From Salisapilia sapeloensis (taxonomy: Eukaryota; Oomycota; Peronosporomycetes; Peronosporales; Salisapiliaceae): a stretch of 53,727 nucleotides of DNA. The notes below the pieces were generated by a model. The model worked only from the letters and a program-made list of their open reading frames with translations. It ran no database searches and had not been told where the DNA came from. Numbering within the stretch: position 1 is the stretch's first letter; each line of letters begins with the position of its first letter. A program made the translations under genes and the position numbers. Shown here piece by piece: positions 23,201 to 32,472 of this stretch. The stretch covers positions 1 through 53,727 of the forward strand of contig JAADVB010000120.1 of assembly GCA_023334545.1 (NCBI GenBank), in the 5' to 3' direction.

Positions 23201-26200
23201 TGCACTTGCCATGCTTTTGTAGTTGCTGGAGTATTCATATTCGCTTCGTCGTACCAGACCTTCGGGACATCTCCAAGGTAATGATAGAACGTCAGCGTAA
23301 CGTTGGTGTTCGGTCCGACCGACATCGCTTGTAGATCAAGCTCACTTGCTGCTCCCATCGTAGTAGCCTCATATACCTTGTTTCGAAGGTCATCCACGTT
23401 ATCTGTCATCACGAGCTCATACATAATTCCATCGGCTGCTTCAATGATCAGCGTTTGACCAACCTGTGCTTCCACATGTACTTGCGCTGGCATGATGTTC
23501 ATATTTGTTACGACCGTCTTTCCATCAATGTATCGACAGCTCACATCGTCCGTGTAGCACATGACAAAGTTGGAAAGCAGCTTAAAGTAATAATCATTCG
23601 TTCCCATCCGGACGTCTTGAAGTAGTTGCGTCACATCCCACACAGCTCCTTCTTCCGCCATCCACTTGTAGCTGCCGTCCGATATACTCGAGTTCAACTT
23701 GCTCCTCAAGTCTTCCCATGCGTTGCTACAGTCTGCATCTTCTAAGCATATATTGTATCGCTCAGCACAGTCCGAACAAGAGCTAGTCGGCATCGGGCCA
23801 TTCGCTAATGAAGAAAGTCTCTCGATAAGCGGCTGCAGCATCATCGTCTCCGGCATATCATACTTTCCAAAGTCCGCTTCCGATATGCGAATCCAAGCCT
23901 CCCATTTCTTGATGGAAGCTACATCCGTCGTATTAATGTTCGTGATCGTTGGAAGACGTCCGAGGTAGTTGTGAAGAAGGATCGTGAGCTCACTCGATTC
24001 CTCTTGATAAGCAGCTTCGACGTAAAAGTGTCGTGAGACTTGGTACTCTAGCTCGAGCCGATTATAGAGCCATTCCGAAAGAGACCGAGCGTTGTATGAA
24101 TAGAATGCTCCAAACGTCCGGTAAGGATCTCTCGCTGAATCTCTTCCTTCTAGGCCATATTTCAACTCGAGCATCTGTCCTTCTGAAACGTAGAGTGTGT
24201 ACTTGGCTGGAACAAGATGAATGCGCGATGGTTGATCATCTCTCCACGGACTAAGAAGACAAGAAGGATGTCGGTCGGCATATGTGTACATCTCAAGTAA
24301 CTGGACGTAGCTTTCGTTACTCAGTCGATCCATCAGAGCTTGGAAAGTCCAGGAGATATTCACAGCATAGTACCCGTCGATATTTTGGTAAGCACTATGC
24401 ACGTCGATTTGCTTCAATAGCTCAGCATGTGTCCGTGCTCCAGACTGACAGTCTGGACGACTAGCACACGTCTCAATGTAATTTCTGAGACTCTCACATT
24501 CGTATCCCATCGAGCCATCATAACCTTGACTCATACCGATGAGTGCGGATGCCATCGCAGTCCACTGAAGGTTTCCATCAGAATACTCTGCATGCTCTCG
24601 AATAGACAGTTTATATGGCATCATAATAGCTCCTACTCCATGCATATTAGTGATAGATGGAAGCGGACCGGCATAGTTTTCCACGACAATCGTCGTGTTG
24701 CCACTACTACTGTCATACGACGTCCACACATACGTCCGAGATGCCGGACTTCCGTAATTCCGAAGGAACCCCTCAAGTTCATTCGAGAAGAGGTCGACAG
24801 ATGTTGAGTTGAAAGTGTATGATAGTTGAGCACTGTCAGAGACTCCGCCATTGTTATATGTCAAGTAGGCATTCACATTGCTGTTTTCCTCGACGTTTAA
24901 GCGGTATACAGTCGGCTCAAAGACAAACCTTGCGCCTGTGTAATCTACCATGTCATCTCGAGGGATCGTACATGCTGAGTCTTGACCTAAGTACATGACA
25001 AGATCGCTCAGGACACCAAAGCCATCCTTACTACTACTAAAGCTGACATTCTGCAATGTCCATGTCAAGTCCACTTCATAGTACCCTTCACTTGTCACCG
25101 GTAGAGGTTTATTGTAGTAGATGCTCTCGAGGTAGGTCACGTATCGACGCAGTGCCTCTAGACATCCATCATTTTGCTTGCAACTTTCCAAGTAGCTTTC
25201 GACGCCTGGACATAGCCCAGAAAGTAAATTCGGCCTACCATTCTCGAGTAAACCTCCATGCAAGAAGTGTTGCAGCTTGCTGATGTCAATGTCCATCGAG
25301 CTCGAGTACGGTGCAACGAGTGTCAGATCTCGCACTTGATCCACGACAGCATAAACACGTCCATTCGCGTTCTCATACCACACTTCTGGTATTGGGCCGA
25401 GAGAATTGACAAAATGGATGCGATAGATTGATCGTGTGTCCGATCCTTGCTCCTGTACTACATCCACCCACACGTCGACGTTTGTGTCATTCAGACCATG
25501 TAATGCCACTTGACGCAGGAAAGCTCCCATGGCATCCGTATGATAAGTCACCGTATGCGTGAATTCAGTTCCGTCATATGAAGCTGCATGCAACGTCTGA
25601 TTGATGTCCAATTCGATTTGGATACCTTGAGGTGTAAAGGAGAGTCCAGTCGGGTGCGTTTCGTTCAAATACCAGTCGAGCTTGCAAGTCGGCTCCACGA
25701 GCGCATAGCACAAAAAGTGCTTTGCGACTTGCATGTACTCGTCAAACGTCGTCCTGCCCCAGAGCTGGTCAAAGGCAGGTAAGAGATTCCATCGCGTCAC
25801 AGCATCATTAGATCGAATGGAGCCTTCCGGGCTCCCAAGCAAGTGAGATAACTCACCCATAGCTTTCTTACAACTTTCCTTCGTCGCACACTCGACGTAG
25901 CTGGCGACACAATCCGTGCATGAGCCAAAGTCTCCAAAGTCCACGGCATCCCCCACGACATCCTTGCGCATCTCTAGAATCGAGTACGCGATTTCCACTA
26001 GTCGATCGTACTTGAGCTCTCCTTCTTCTTGCGTACTCGATAGATGGAGTCGCCATGGCTCCACATGTGCTTCTCCACCTTTCGAGAAGGAAAAGTGGAA
26101 TGGAAGAGGGCCCAAGTAGCCATTAATGTTTAAGACAAAGTAGACGTTGGAATCGCCGTAGTTGTTGTGTTGCTCGATCGACATCCACACGTTGTCGTTG

Positions 26201-27498
26201 GCAAACCATCGAGTGCTCAGCTTTTTCATCAGCCGTTCACCAAACAAGGCAGCATTTTCGTTTGATAATTCGATAAACGTAAACTCCTCTCCGTCGTCAA
26301 ACATCATGGTAATGTCCGAGTACTGCTGTATGTTAAAGTGAATGCGTAGTGGATGGAAGTGAAGGGCTGCACGGTCATACACTTCTTCAGCACCAACGTA
26401 GCAAGTTGGCTCTCGCGTCGCGAGACACAGTAGCAAGCGCGAGAATTCGTAGAAACCTCGTGGATCCGATTGATCCCGCACTTGCATCACCAAGTCCGTA
26501 AGGTTATATCCGCTCGCAGTCGGATCTAGAGACTCTATGTAAAAGTGTTTCGTCGTAATTTTCTCGTAGAACGAAAGAGCTGTATGGACGCAAGCATCGC
26601 TGTAGGCACAGAACATGAACTTGTCGCCACATTGACTGCACGGATCATCATCATCTTCCTCGACAAAGTCAAAGTCCAGGTCCAAGTAGGACGGTTTAGG
26701 AATGTAGCGAAAGTCGGAAATGTCCAATGGCTTTGCTTCAAAGCGAATGTCTACATTGTGCTTGGAGAAAGAGATGGCTGCAGTGCTAATAGGATACACG
26801 TCATGAATGTCTGGGATGGCACTGACGTTAAGGAAATAAAGTTCTGTTGTGTACTCGATCGGACTTGCCACGTCGTTCACGTACTGCTCAACCTGGATTT
26901 CTAAACCCAATGACATGCTGTCTCCCTCTAACGTAGCCTTATGTGTCACGTTGGGAGTATCTATGAATGAGCCTTCATCAAAGTAGAAGACTTGGCTAGC
27001 AGCCGATACGTTATCCACAGACCAGTCAAACCCAAAGTCGTACGTTGGCTCTGAGCTATGCACTACTAGCTTCATTGGCTTATATCGAGGCACGAGCAAG
27101 TTACCGCGGTACGAGCCCTCTGTGACCGGACATTCATGGTCTGCAAAGCATCTCAGCATCGTGTCAATGTGTTTCTTCACTGCCCAAGCAGAGTGCAAAG
27201 TGTCATCTGTCGAGTTACCCTGGTAAGTATAGTCGTCCCCAGATGAGCCATCGGACGCAGAATCATTCCATGAACCAGATCCAGACAAGTTGTACGATTC
27301 TACGTATTCTTGATCATCTTCGTCCATGATCATGCCGTAGACCTCGGTCACCTCACTCAAGCATGAACGAATGGCTTGCGTAGTGTTATAAGTACTCCCG
27401 ACTCCGGACATGACAGTCGCATATAAATCCGTAGTTGGCACATGTCTGTCCAAGCAAGCGCCAAAAATATCGTACTTCACTTCCGGACAGCGTGCACA
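20257..27498 (-). repeat. ten tandem protein modules of about 240 residues
   Basis: Cys-cluster openings fall near residues 366, 651, 891, 1126, 1363, 1606, 1838, 2081, 2318 and 2554, close to one every 240 residues; the first module is longer. Openings include CARC, CSQCGDKFMFC, CTDCVASYVEC, CPGVESYLESC, CESLRNYIETC, CSDCAERYNIC, CHSCDYREDC, CDASASALKKC, CPDCAQLMEAC and CVDACASFRDRC. Later landmarks are a Cys pair about 60-80 residues on (FLCYALVEPTC, LQCFSQYSC) and a turn such as SLGPIPEV, YAGPLPSI, YLGRLPTI or YIGPMPEI. DNA identity between modules is low, so the array is old and has not been homogenised recently. Confidence 0.85.
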
Positions 27499-28593
27499 TT
27501 TGTCTGACGGACGGAAGCTTTGCCACGGCATCCTTTCTTTAAAGAGCTTACGCTTTAGCTTCAGGTCGACCACGATCTCATTCGACGGCAGAAGCTCATC
27601 GGACGTTTCGTTCTGCCATAGGTACGGATAGGCCTTTACCTTGAAGAGCTTACTTCCGAAATTCGCTACGACAGTCGGGTAGAAAGTAGATCCGAGGCTG
27701 TAGCCACCATTAAGCGCAATATCGAGATTCAGATACACTTGGTCATTCAAATCTCCTGACGCAAACCTCTTCTTCTCGTTCCGAATGTCCTTGGCACCAG
27801 TAAAGTCTGGCAAGAGAGTGAACAGTTGCTTGAGACTCAGTTGCAGCTTGAGCTCCGTCACGTTCGACTCGAACGGATAGAACGTCCAAGTCGTGTAGTT
27901 GGAAGTCACGTTGACGCCTTGAGACTTTGCTAGAGGACCGAGCCAAGGATGTGAGCCAGCAATGAGTGGAGCCTTGTTTTCATCCGGCTGGAATACGTAG
28001 ACTTCTTCTTTCTCATCGAACCACGATCCGTTCTCCCCCTGACGCTTGTAGTATGAAGTTTCGCTCAAGTTTAACGAGTTCGAACCGACAGGAGGACGCG
28101 CCTCGAGACGATCTAATGTGAATGCGTCAAAATCTCCTTCCGCACCGTAGTCAGACTCGATGAAGCGCAGGTGGACGCACATAGAGTAGCCCCCACACGA
28201 ACCGAAGGCCGGGTCGTCTTCAACATTTGAAACACCGGCAGTGGCATTAAATTGGTATGAGCGCGTCGGCTTCGAATCGTTGTAAGCCACTTGCAGTGCT
28301 CCCAGAGCTTCTTCCGCCCAGAAGGAGTCTGTAAACGGCTCGACAAAAGTCACATAGTCGTCCAAACCTGCTTCACCGGAATCAGTAGTGCCTTCTGACG
28401 AACTGTTAGACACGGGTGCTGTTGTTTCCTCCGATGGCGGGTTCGTCTCTCCAGTGGCTGGTGGAGCTGTTGTTTCACCATCAGTCGCCTGGGCTGTCAC
28501 AGTTGATGCCATTTGTGTCAGTGGGTGCGTTAGCACTACCATGATCGCTACGAATGCTTGCATTCGTAGCTTTCCATGTTTATTTGTTCGCAT
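20257..28593 (-). CDS. giant secreted protein of ten Cys-rich modules, unknown family
   Basis: Single exon of about 2778 residues from the ATG at 28593. An N-terminal signal peptide is clear: a basic MRTNKHGKLRMQ, a hydrophobic AFVAIMVVLTHPL core and a cut probably after TVTAQA. A Thr/Ser/Pro/Glu-rich, mucin-like stretch follows, then a unique N-terminal domain of about 270 residues. From about residue 366 to the end, ten modules of 235-285 residues repeat. Each opens with a Cys cluster (for example CSDCAERYNICLEDADC), then a helical part with two more Cys, then a strand-rich part with a Y-x-G-P-[LIM]-P turn. N-glycosylation sequons are many. No membrane helix or GPI signal ends the chain, so it is probably released or wall-bound. 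I recognise no family. It lies 183 bp upstream of the ferlin on the same strand. Confidence 0.9.
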   Translation of the reverse strand: MRTNKHGKLRMQAFVAIMVVLTHPLTQMASTVTAQATDGETTAPPATGETNPPSEETTAPVSNSSSEGTTDSGEAGLDDYVTFVEPFTDSFWAEEALGALQVAYNDSKPTRSYQFNATAGVSNVEDDPAFGSCGGYSMCVHLRFIESDYGAEGDFDAFTLDRLEARPPVGSNSLNLSETSYYKRQGENGSWFDEKEEVYVFQPDENKAPLIAGSHPWLGPLAKSQGVNVTSNYTTWTFYPFESNVTELKLQLSLKQLFTLLPDFTGAKDIRNEKKRFASGDLNDQVYLNLDIALNGGYSLGSTFYPTVVANFGSKLFKVKAYPYLWQNETSDELLPSNEIVVDLKLKRKLFKERMPWQSFRPSDKCARCPEVKYDIFGACLDRHVPTTDLYATVMSGVGSTYNTTQAIRSCLSEVTEVYGMIMDEDDQEYVESYNLSGSGSWNDSASDGSSGDDYTYQGNSTDDTLHSAWAVKKHIDTMLRCFADHECPVTEGSYRGNLLVPRYKPMKLVVHSSEPTYDFGFDWSVDNVSAASQVFYFDEGSFIDTPNVTHKATLEGDSMSLGLEIQVEQYVNDVASPIEYTTELYFLNVSAIPDIHDVYPISTAAISFSKHNVDIRFEAKPLDISDFRYIPKPSYLDLDFDFVEEDDDDPCSQCGDKFMFCAYSDACVHTALSFYEKITTKHFYIESLDPTASGYNLTDLVMQVRDQSDPRGFYEFSRLLLCLATREPTCYVGAEEVYDRAALHFHPLRIHFNIQQYSDITMMFDDGEEFTFIELSNENAALFGERLMKKLSTRWFANDNVWMSIEQHNNYGDSNVYFVLNINGYLGPLPFHFSFSKGGEAHVEPWRLHLSSTQEEGELKYDRLVEIAYSILEMRKDVVGDAVDFGDFGSCTDCVASYVECATKESCKKAMGELSHLLGSPEGSIRSNDAVTRWNLLPAFDQLWGRTTFDEYMQVAKHFLCYALVEPTCKLDWYLNETHPTGLSFTPQGIQIELDINQTLHAASYDGTEFTHTVTYHTDAMGAFLRQVALHGLNDTNVDVWVDVVQEQGSDTRSIYRIHFVNSLGPIPEVWYENANGRVYAVVDQVRDLTLVAPYSSSMDIDISKLQHFLHGGLLENGRPNLLSGLCPGVESYLESCKQNDGCLEALRRYVTYLESIYYNKPLPVTSEGYYEVDLTWTLQNVSFSSSKDGFGVLSDLVMYLGQDSACTIPRDDMVDYTGARFVFEPTVYRLNVEENSNVNAYLTYNNGGVSDSAQLSYTFNSTSVDLFSNELEGFLRNYGSPASRTYVWTSYDSSSGNTTIVVENYAGPLPSITNMHGVGAIMMPYKLSIREHAEYSDGNLQWTAMASALIGMSQGYDGSMGYECESLRNYIETCASRPDCQSGARTHAELLKQIDVHSAYQNIDGYYAVNISWTFQALMDRLSNESYVQLLEMYTYADRHPSCLLSPWRDDQPSRIHLVPAKYTLYVSEGQMLELKYGLEGRDSARDPYRTFGAFYSYNARSLSEWLYNRLELEYQVSRHFYVEAAYQEESSELTILLHNYLGRLPTITNINTTDVASIKKWEAWIRISEADFGKYDMPETMMLQPLIERLSSLANGPMPTSSCSDCAERYNICLEDADCSNAWEDLRSKLNSSISDGSYKWMAEEGAVWDVTQLLQDVRMGTNDYYFKLLSNFVMCYTDDVSCRYIDGKTVVTNMNIMPAQVHVEAQVGQTLIIEAADGIMYELVMTDNVDDLRNKVYEATTMGAASELDLQAMSVGPNTNVTLTFYHYLGDVPKVWYDEANMNTPATTKAWQVHLIESMHSHPDATYDDFFMYLNGAIYKPAYDSGTQHGDPECHSCDYREDCAVNENCKDAALSLHYLMDIAVKSDDMMEAPSNFFMDFGWAFQTLHKRGLASELPPLASLFLCLHDQSVRCPDGRLGGGPDMAQYNILGYHPAQYHLYVSQGDSIYVSFDAYGVPFAEHPSFTYDNFMNTSLSDLSNRISDSLAYYTPNGKINVSVSYSFDTSYLSITLSEYIGPMPEIRNEASGIIAERSDIALTFEGVRSDSTTPIDWNDLSFMIAEMAQKHSMSMPRSTICDASASALKKCLSNGACDSVARSILQNSLPAEHVASGTIEYSFTSMITDWRSQYGSEAVDQFLGLLFNVMNNECTVNRAMDASTSVQMHATFEIPSAPLSTTFNMAYNGMMGSDLTFPESQSMLEGYLSNYITQDGAPVPYTIEEIAATDSGLTPTFRVSFSPPFELKLSFETSESVTFTTDISGSFMASGDSTSVDWMNLAEWFGLYSPVMPEYSGSGSGSYADGSSSPIDPHALCPDCAQLMEACTKDGSDPDCYNAGHTILSQYLSPADLNYEYAPEGFAVADLMERYATWDAQLINIPSFLKLLQCFSQYSCLVGTHYKEYANPFSISWATYITTDFSLHIPGSSETLDMTDVASGTSTENTFPQTEDEVNNLLQSLPQDKYKRIVSVSQPNPGGAIDIVFASNPNDIVTFQFGPEPPINPTIDAFLRSDSRDAINWNSLNQWFEVPPSNELSLFDQIPNEPEYIWDTTTTPECVDACASFRDRCLQSFDCKANVMDMLLPSLSPMDTSNPNLQFYSEASDGTSQTLYVTNVTTPVFDASRYQPIADLRLLSQPLFCLSALECNLNYDTDPTDTKSSLRYTASYWRLTIPDGETLEVSWDHRIEVHTENGFDVSALENFLINSFWFKGKFSVSGSALTTGESVYDIYISNTLLEQPTLSVSGTSGSVEITPYTFDIVSHIESMYWDRLIDFFNPV
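28547..28570. repeat. perfect inverted repeat in signal-peptide codons
   Basis: GCTACGAATGC and GCATTCGTAGC are exact reverse complements, separated by two bases. In the transcript of the giant secreted protein gene this 24 nt palindrome begins 23 nt after the start of the ATG and could form a tight 11 bp hairpin. It may be chance or might affect translation start. Confidence 0.6.
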
Positions 28594-30014
28594 CTCCACG
28601 TGCAAACTCTCCGTAAGCTATCTCGAGGAAAGAAGTATGTCTTCGTGCCTTCAGTAGCAAATTAAGGAATGAAGAGGGTCGTGGGATCTTACGCGTCCCT
28701 GTAGCGCGTCCGCTCAAGCAAAAGATTTCCAGATCTCATGCTTGAAACGACTTCGTGTCGTTCATTTCCAATCTCCATTCATTGTTCAAAAGGCGCAAGT
28801 CGTTACTAGTCATTAAAAGCTTGTGGTTTGTCTAACCAGGCACTCCTTAAGGTACTTGAAGCACAGTATAATCGACTTTTGGTCGCATGTAAAAAGATAT
28901 GGGATGAGCAAGAGCATTTTAAAATACTCTAAGCGATTTAGTAACCGTTTGCTGCTCCCATCTTTCTTTGACCAAAGGGTTGGTATTGTATCGTGGTTAT
29001 TCACGTTCTGTTTTAATAGAAGGTATTCCTCTATGGTTGCGTACTATAACGCATAGCTACGTGGAAATTCATTTGAGAAAGCGTATCATGTACTTCGATA
29101 GAAAGCAGAGACAAACTAAAAGATACATTCATAAAGAAGAATTCCTTTATTGTAGACCGACTACCTTCTTTTGATCCTATACTCCCTGCATATTTCGTTT
29201 CTTGGTATCGTTTTTCCATGTGACGATGTGCATGGGAAGAGTATTTATGCGTTTATCATCTTGTATAGTATGTCATCAGTCTGGAACCGCTAACGTCATG
29301 ACTGTCTTTGTATACCACCAAAATCAATCGGTCTATACCGACGCACCCATCGCTAGTTCATGCAATGCTCTTGAAAAATGATATCCAAGTACATCATCGT
29401 TAGCGCTATGATCCTTCTCCCGGATCAACATGATGCGTCGAAAACATATACATAAATATGGATTAAAGGTATACAACCGATGTTGGTGAGCATCATACCA
29501 TGGTCTTACTTAACACCACTACAGGGAGCATATACCGATTTGATCGTACCCTACGTGAGGCAATAAATTCCCTACACATCACTTTGGACTTACTTGTAGA
29601 GGTAACTGTGCATTCGAGTGATACTCGTCCTGACGTCAAGGCTTTTCCGAGGTAGGCTCGGATCTATTCTAGACAAGCAGTCGTCTCCGTTACTAAACAG
29701 TCTCTTTAGCTCGGCAGACCTTCCCATCTACTACTACAACGACGTTTATAAGTAAAAATAACTCTTGTACTTCTAGCACGTAGCTCTCAGAACATCGCGA
29801 ACGCGATCACAAATTACTTTATACGCCTCTTTGGAAGCTGGAAACGGCATCTATCGTAGTATCACTGTAGCGCTGTCATCAACTCCACCACTAGACCATG
29901 GATCTCCACTTCATCTACTATATTGCAAGCTGGAACAAGCCGCAAGCACATAAAAAAGATCTCTGCCAAGTTCCTTGCCCACAAGATCAAGTACAAAGTC
30001 CATGTCAACAAGGT
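28594..30014. other. 1.4 kb intergenic, no gene seen
   Basis: This is the upstream region of the giant secreted protein gene and the 3' flank of the exonuclease gene. It is AT-rich, and frames near 28.8-29.2 kb do not start with ATG or show conserved character. No RNA gene box, repeat copy or mobile element was seen. It is long for this block and may hold the promoter of the giant gene. Confidence 0.5.
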
Positions 30015-31015
30015 TTATTCGCACGGCTCTTCTTTCGGTAGTTCCCTCAACAACGTCAACACTTGGTCCTTCACTGGCGTCACAAGCGTCCGATGATTTT
30101 TCCTATAACTCTTCATGACCATAATCTTCCTCGCTTCCTCCATGTTGGTCATACCTATTAAAACTAAAGAAAAGTGAACACCTCATCTTCCTTCCTACCT
30201 ACCTACTTCATACCTTTCAGTGGAATATAAGCATCCGTCGCTGCGTATCGAATCTGTTCTTGTGTCAGTTCATCTGCAGCCCAGTCCGAGACTTGCATAT
30301 CCTTGGAAATCGTTTTCTCAAGGAACAAAGCGCTCAAGTTCTTGAGCGACGGACGGACGCAACCCATCTTGCCTGCTAGTCCCAACGTGTCCATCGTCGA
30401 TGCCACGATCGGCGCGACGTCATGAAGCTGTCGAATGTCATCCTGGAGGCTGTGTCCGACCTTGATGACGTATGGAGCTTCCAGCAGCGCTTGGAGCAGC
30501 GGTGGCAATGGCTCCTTTGGTGCTAGACGGTAGAGAAAAGCCCGCTCGAGCGTTGACACTTGTACGAGAGCAATCGGATTCGATGGCCGATTACGCGAGT
30601 ACTCTGGCCGCGTCTCCGTATCGATCCCAAGGACACGTTGTCGCTCTAAGTAGGGCGCATGCACGTCCTCGTCTTCCTTGGACCGGATGACATCGATCGG
30701 ACCGTCGAATTGGACGAGCGGTAGCTCCTCCAGCTCCTGCACGGTATGCTGCCCAAAACGTTTATAAAGAGGCGAGTCGAAACGCAGGACCGGCCGATGC
30801 TTGGCTCGTTCCTGCCGCCTCTTTTTCGCTTGCTCGACATGTCGGAGCTCTCGCTCCGGGTCCTCATCCAACAGAGCCTGGTGGAGTTTATCCAGTGCCT
30901 CCATAGACCTCTTCCGAGAAAACTCGGCGATCTTGCGCTCTCGCCGTTGCTCTCTCGAGCCCCCAAAGCGCTCTCGCTTGGTCGCGAATGCTCGCCAGTG
31001 AATTCGACGGAGCAT
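30015..31015 (-). CDS. DEDDy 3'-5' exonuclease domain protein (two exons)
   Basis: Exon 1 is 31015-30214 and exon 2 is 30154-30015; with the 59 nt intron removed (GTATGA ... TAATAG) they give 313 residues. The RNase D/WRN-type fold shows motif I as D132 and E134 (GIDTETRPEYS), motif II as GHSLQDDIRQL (D193) and motif III as Y257-x3-D261 (YAATDAYIPLK). All four acidic residues and the Tyr of the DEDDy group are present, so it should be catalytically active. The first 75 residues are strongly basic, and MLRRIHWRAFATKR could be a mitochondrial presequence. The second exon adds only a basic helical tail. Whether the substrate is RNA or DNA cannot be told. The intron is unusual in containing a 'gtaggtaggtag' run next to the donor. 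Confidence 0.9.
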
Positions 31016-31204
31016 TATATTAGGAAAAGGAAGAATGAAAGGTGCTCAACGACTAGCTTGTTTTCAAATGGATTGGGAAAAACTTTAATGATAAGCGAAT
31101 ATGCTTCTCTCGACATACTCTAACAATTCTCGTCCGTCCAACACGTGCCTACATGAGTCTCGGTCCTACGATCGGTACCAAGTCCTTTTGCCTTTTGTCT
31201 GCTT

Positions 31205-31570
31205 TTAACCTTCCATTCGCATACGAGAAAACTCTTCATGCGAATACCAAATCCGGCGCTTGTAATCTGCATCAAAGGACGCGCGAGATGGAATCGTTAC
31301 GATATTCACGTCATCGTCGAAACTGATGCGGCGGTCTCCTGTCGACGCTCGATCGAGGAACTCATCATCCGAGTCCAGGAGCATATCCTCGACATCCGTG
31401 CCGTCACTCGAGTCAACAGTCGAAGTCCGTCCGCGCTTTTGCGTCGATGGGAAGCGAGGCTTGCTCATCGCTGCCTTCCATTGGACCATCGGCCCGTCGT
31501 CACAAGTCAAGTCGTCCGCGAGGTCAAAGTACTCATTGGCGCTCACGACGCTCGCGGTGCGTTGTCGCAT
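31205..31570 (-). CDS. small conserved-looking protein with RVxF-like motif
   Basis: Intronless, 121 residues from the ATG at 31570. The N-terminus MRQRTASVVSANEYF resembles the start of a reading frame 1.4 kb away on the other strand (32949), with mainly synonymous differences, which supports coding. The middle is acidic and Ser-rich. The C-terminus has RRISFDDDVNIVTIPSRASF followed by KRRIWYSHEEF. R-I-S-F fits the PP1-docking pattern [RK]-[VI]-x-[FW], and similar short V-x-F ... IP ... W-[YS] tails occur in stramenopile proteins as far as I recall. A phosphatase-docking or signalling role is a guess. It lies 189 bp downstream of the exonuclease start, on the same strand. Confidence 0.65.
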   Translation of the reverse strand: MRQRTASVVSANEYFDLADDLTCDDGPMVQWKAAMSKPRFPSTQKRGRTSTVDSSDGTDVEDMLLDSDDEFLDRASTGDRRISFDDDVNIVTIPSRASFDADYKRRIWYSHEEFSRMRMEG

Positions 31571-31651
31571 GCTCTAGTCCTCCAATTTGTTTATACTACT
31601 TTCGATCGTGATACGACGTTCACCACCGAGCTCTTGAGAGCCGAAGAGGAA

Positions 31652-32106
31652 ATGGCCGGCAACCCAAACGTGGAACTTCACAATGTGACGGCACACGTAC
31701 GTTCGTGAAAAGGTGCAACGTAATGTCCGGCTACTAGCTCCTTCTTTCTACGTGTTACTATACTAAATTCAAAAGTGTTCGAACGTGGGAAATTGACCAG
31801 GACGAAACAGAAAATGGCTTCATCGACGCTCAAGAGGTTTCGTCCAAAATGGCTGCGTCTGCCTACGTTTCTTCTGCATCGCAAAACCATTGCTTTTGGT
31901 GTCGAAACGGATGGATTGTAGAAGGAAAAAGGGAGCGAGATATACGGAAGACTGGCGCATTTACTGGACGCGATCGAGCGCAAAGTTGCCAATGCTGACG
32001 CGAGCACGAATGCTTTCGATGGCGCAATGGCATTAGGGCAAGCAATTAAAATTTGTATGTCGCTACTTTGTCGATCCACCAGCTCATACAAAGTCGATGT
32101 TGCTTG
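31652..32106 (+). CDS. tentative small three-exon gene, unrecognised
   Basis: A model with exons 31652-31696, 31801-31866 and 31922-32106 gives about 98 residues. Donor 1 is GTACGT and acceptor 1 is GACCAG; intron 2 has a weak donor (GTTTCT) but a good acceptor (GATTGTAG). The third exon is the most coding-like: GRLAHLLDAIERKVANADAS, amphipathic helix. Exon 2 reads DETENGFIDAQE, which fits the 12-position EF-hand loop, though a lone match may be chance. The minus strand has a 164-codon frame across the same region, which I judge to be a shadow. It diverges from the 121-residue gene with 81 bp between starts. Exon joins are uncertain. Confidence 0.3.
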
Positions 32107-32200
32107 AACACGAGTGTATAAACAGAACAAGGAAGGAAGGCATTTCCTTTCGTCTTCAACAGAAGGCTTCAACCCACTACTTCATCGTCACTACGGCCGT

Positions 32201-32472
32201 TCAAGCTGCGCCAGCTATCGTGCGTGCGGCGGTGGCTATCCTTCTTCCGATATTCTCATCATTGCAGCGAGTATCGTCCCTGTGGCGGTTGTCGTTTTCA
32301 AAGCGGTGAGTAGCTAGATACAAATGCATTAGTTTGTAAGTTGAAAGGTACTTTCAGTAAACCTACCCAAAGTAGTGGCCTCCATCAGGCTCTTGCTGTC
32401 CTCAACGCCGATCGGTACGATTGTGACCACCAGTGCTAGTAGCGCGAAAGGCACAAACGAAAGAAACTTCAT
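32201..32472 (-). CDS. possible small secreted protein, 72 residues (two exons)
   Basis: Exon 1 is 32472-32367 and exon 2 is 32313-32201; a 53 nt intron (GTAGGT ... TATCTAG) fits the size class of nearby introns. The N-terminus is a strong signal-peptide candidate: MKFLSFVPFALLALVVTIV, then Gly-Val-Glu. The mature part, about 45 residues, is polar and basic with a single Cys (NRHRDDTRCNDENIG). No RxLR or CHxC motif is present. Small secreted proteins without homologs are common in plant-infecting oomycetes, but an effector role here is only a guess. The plus strand across exon 2 also has a hydrophobic open frame, so orientation is not certain. Confidence 0.45.

Noticed and set aside
31678..32172. 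164-codon minus-strand frame
   Set aside because: It starts without a clear ATG context and lacks domain character; the opposite strand has the better helical exon.
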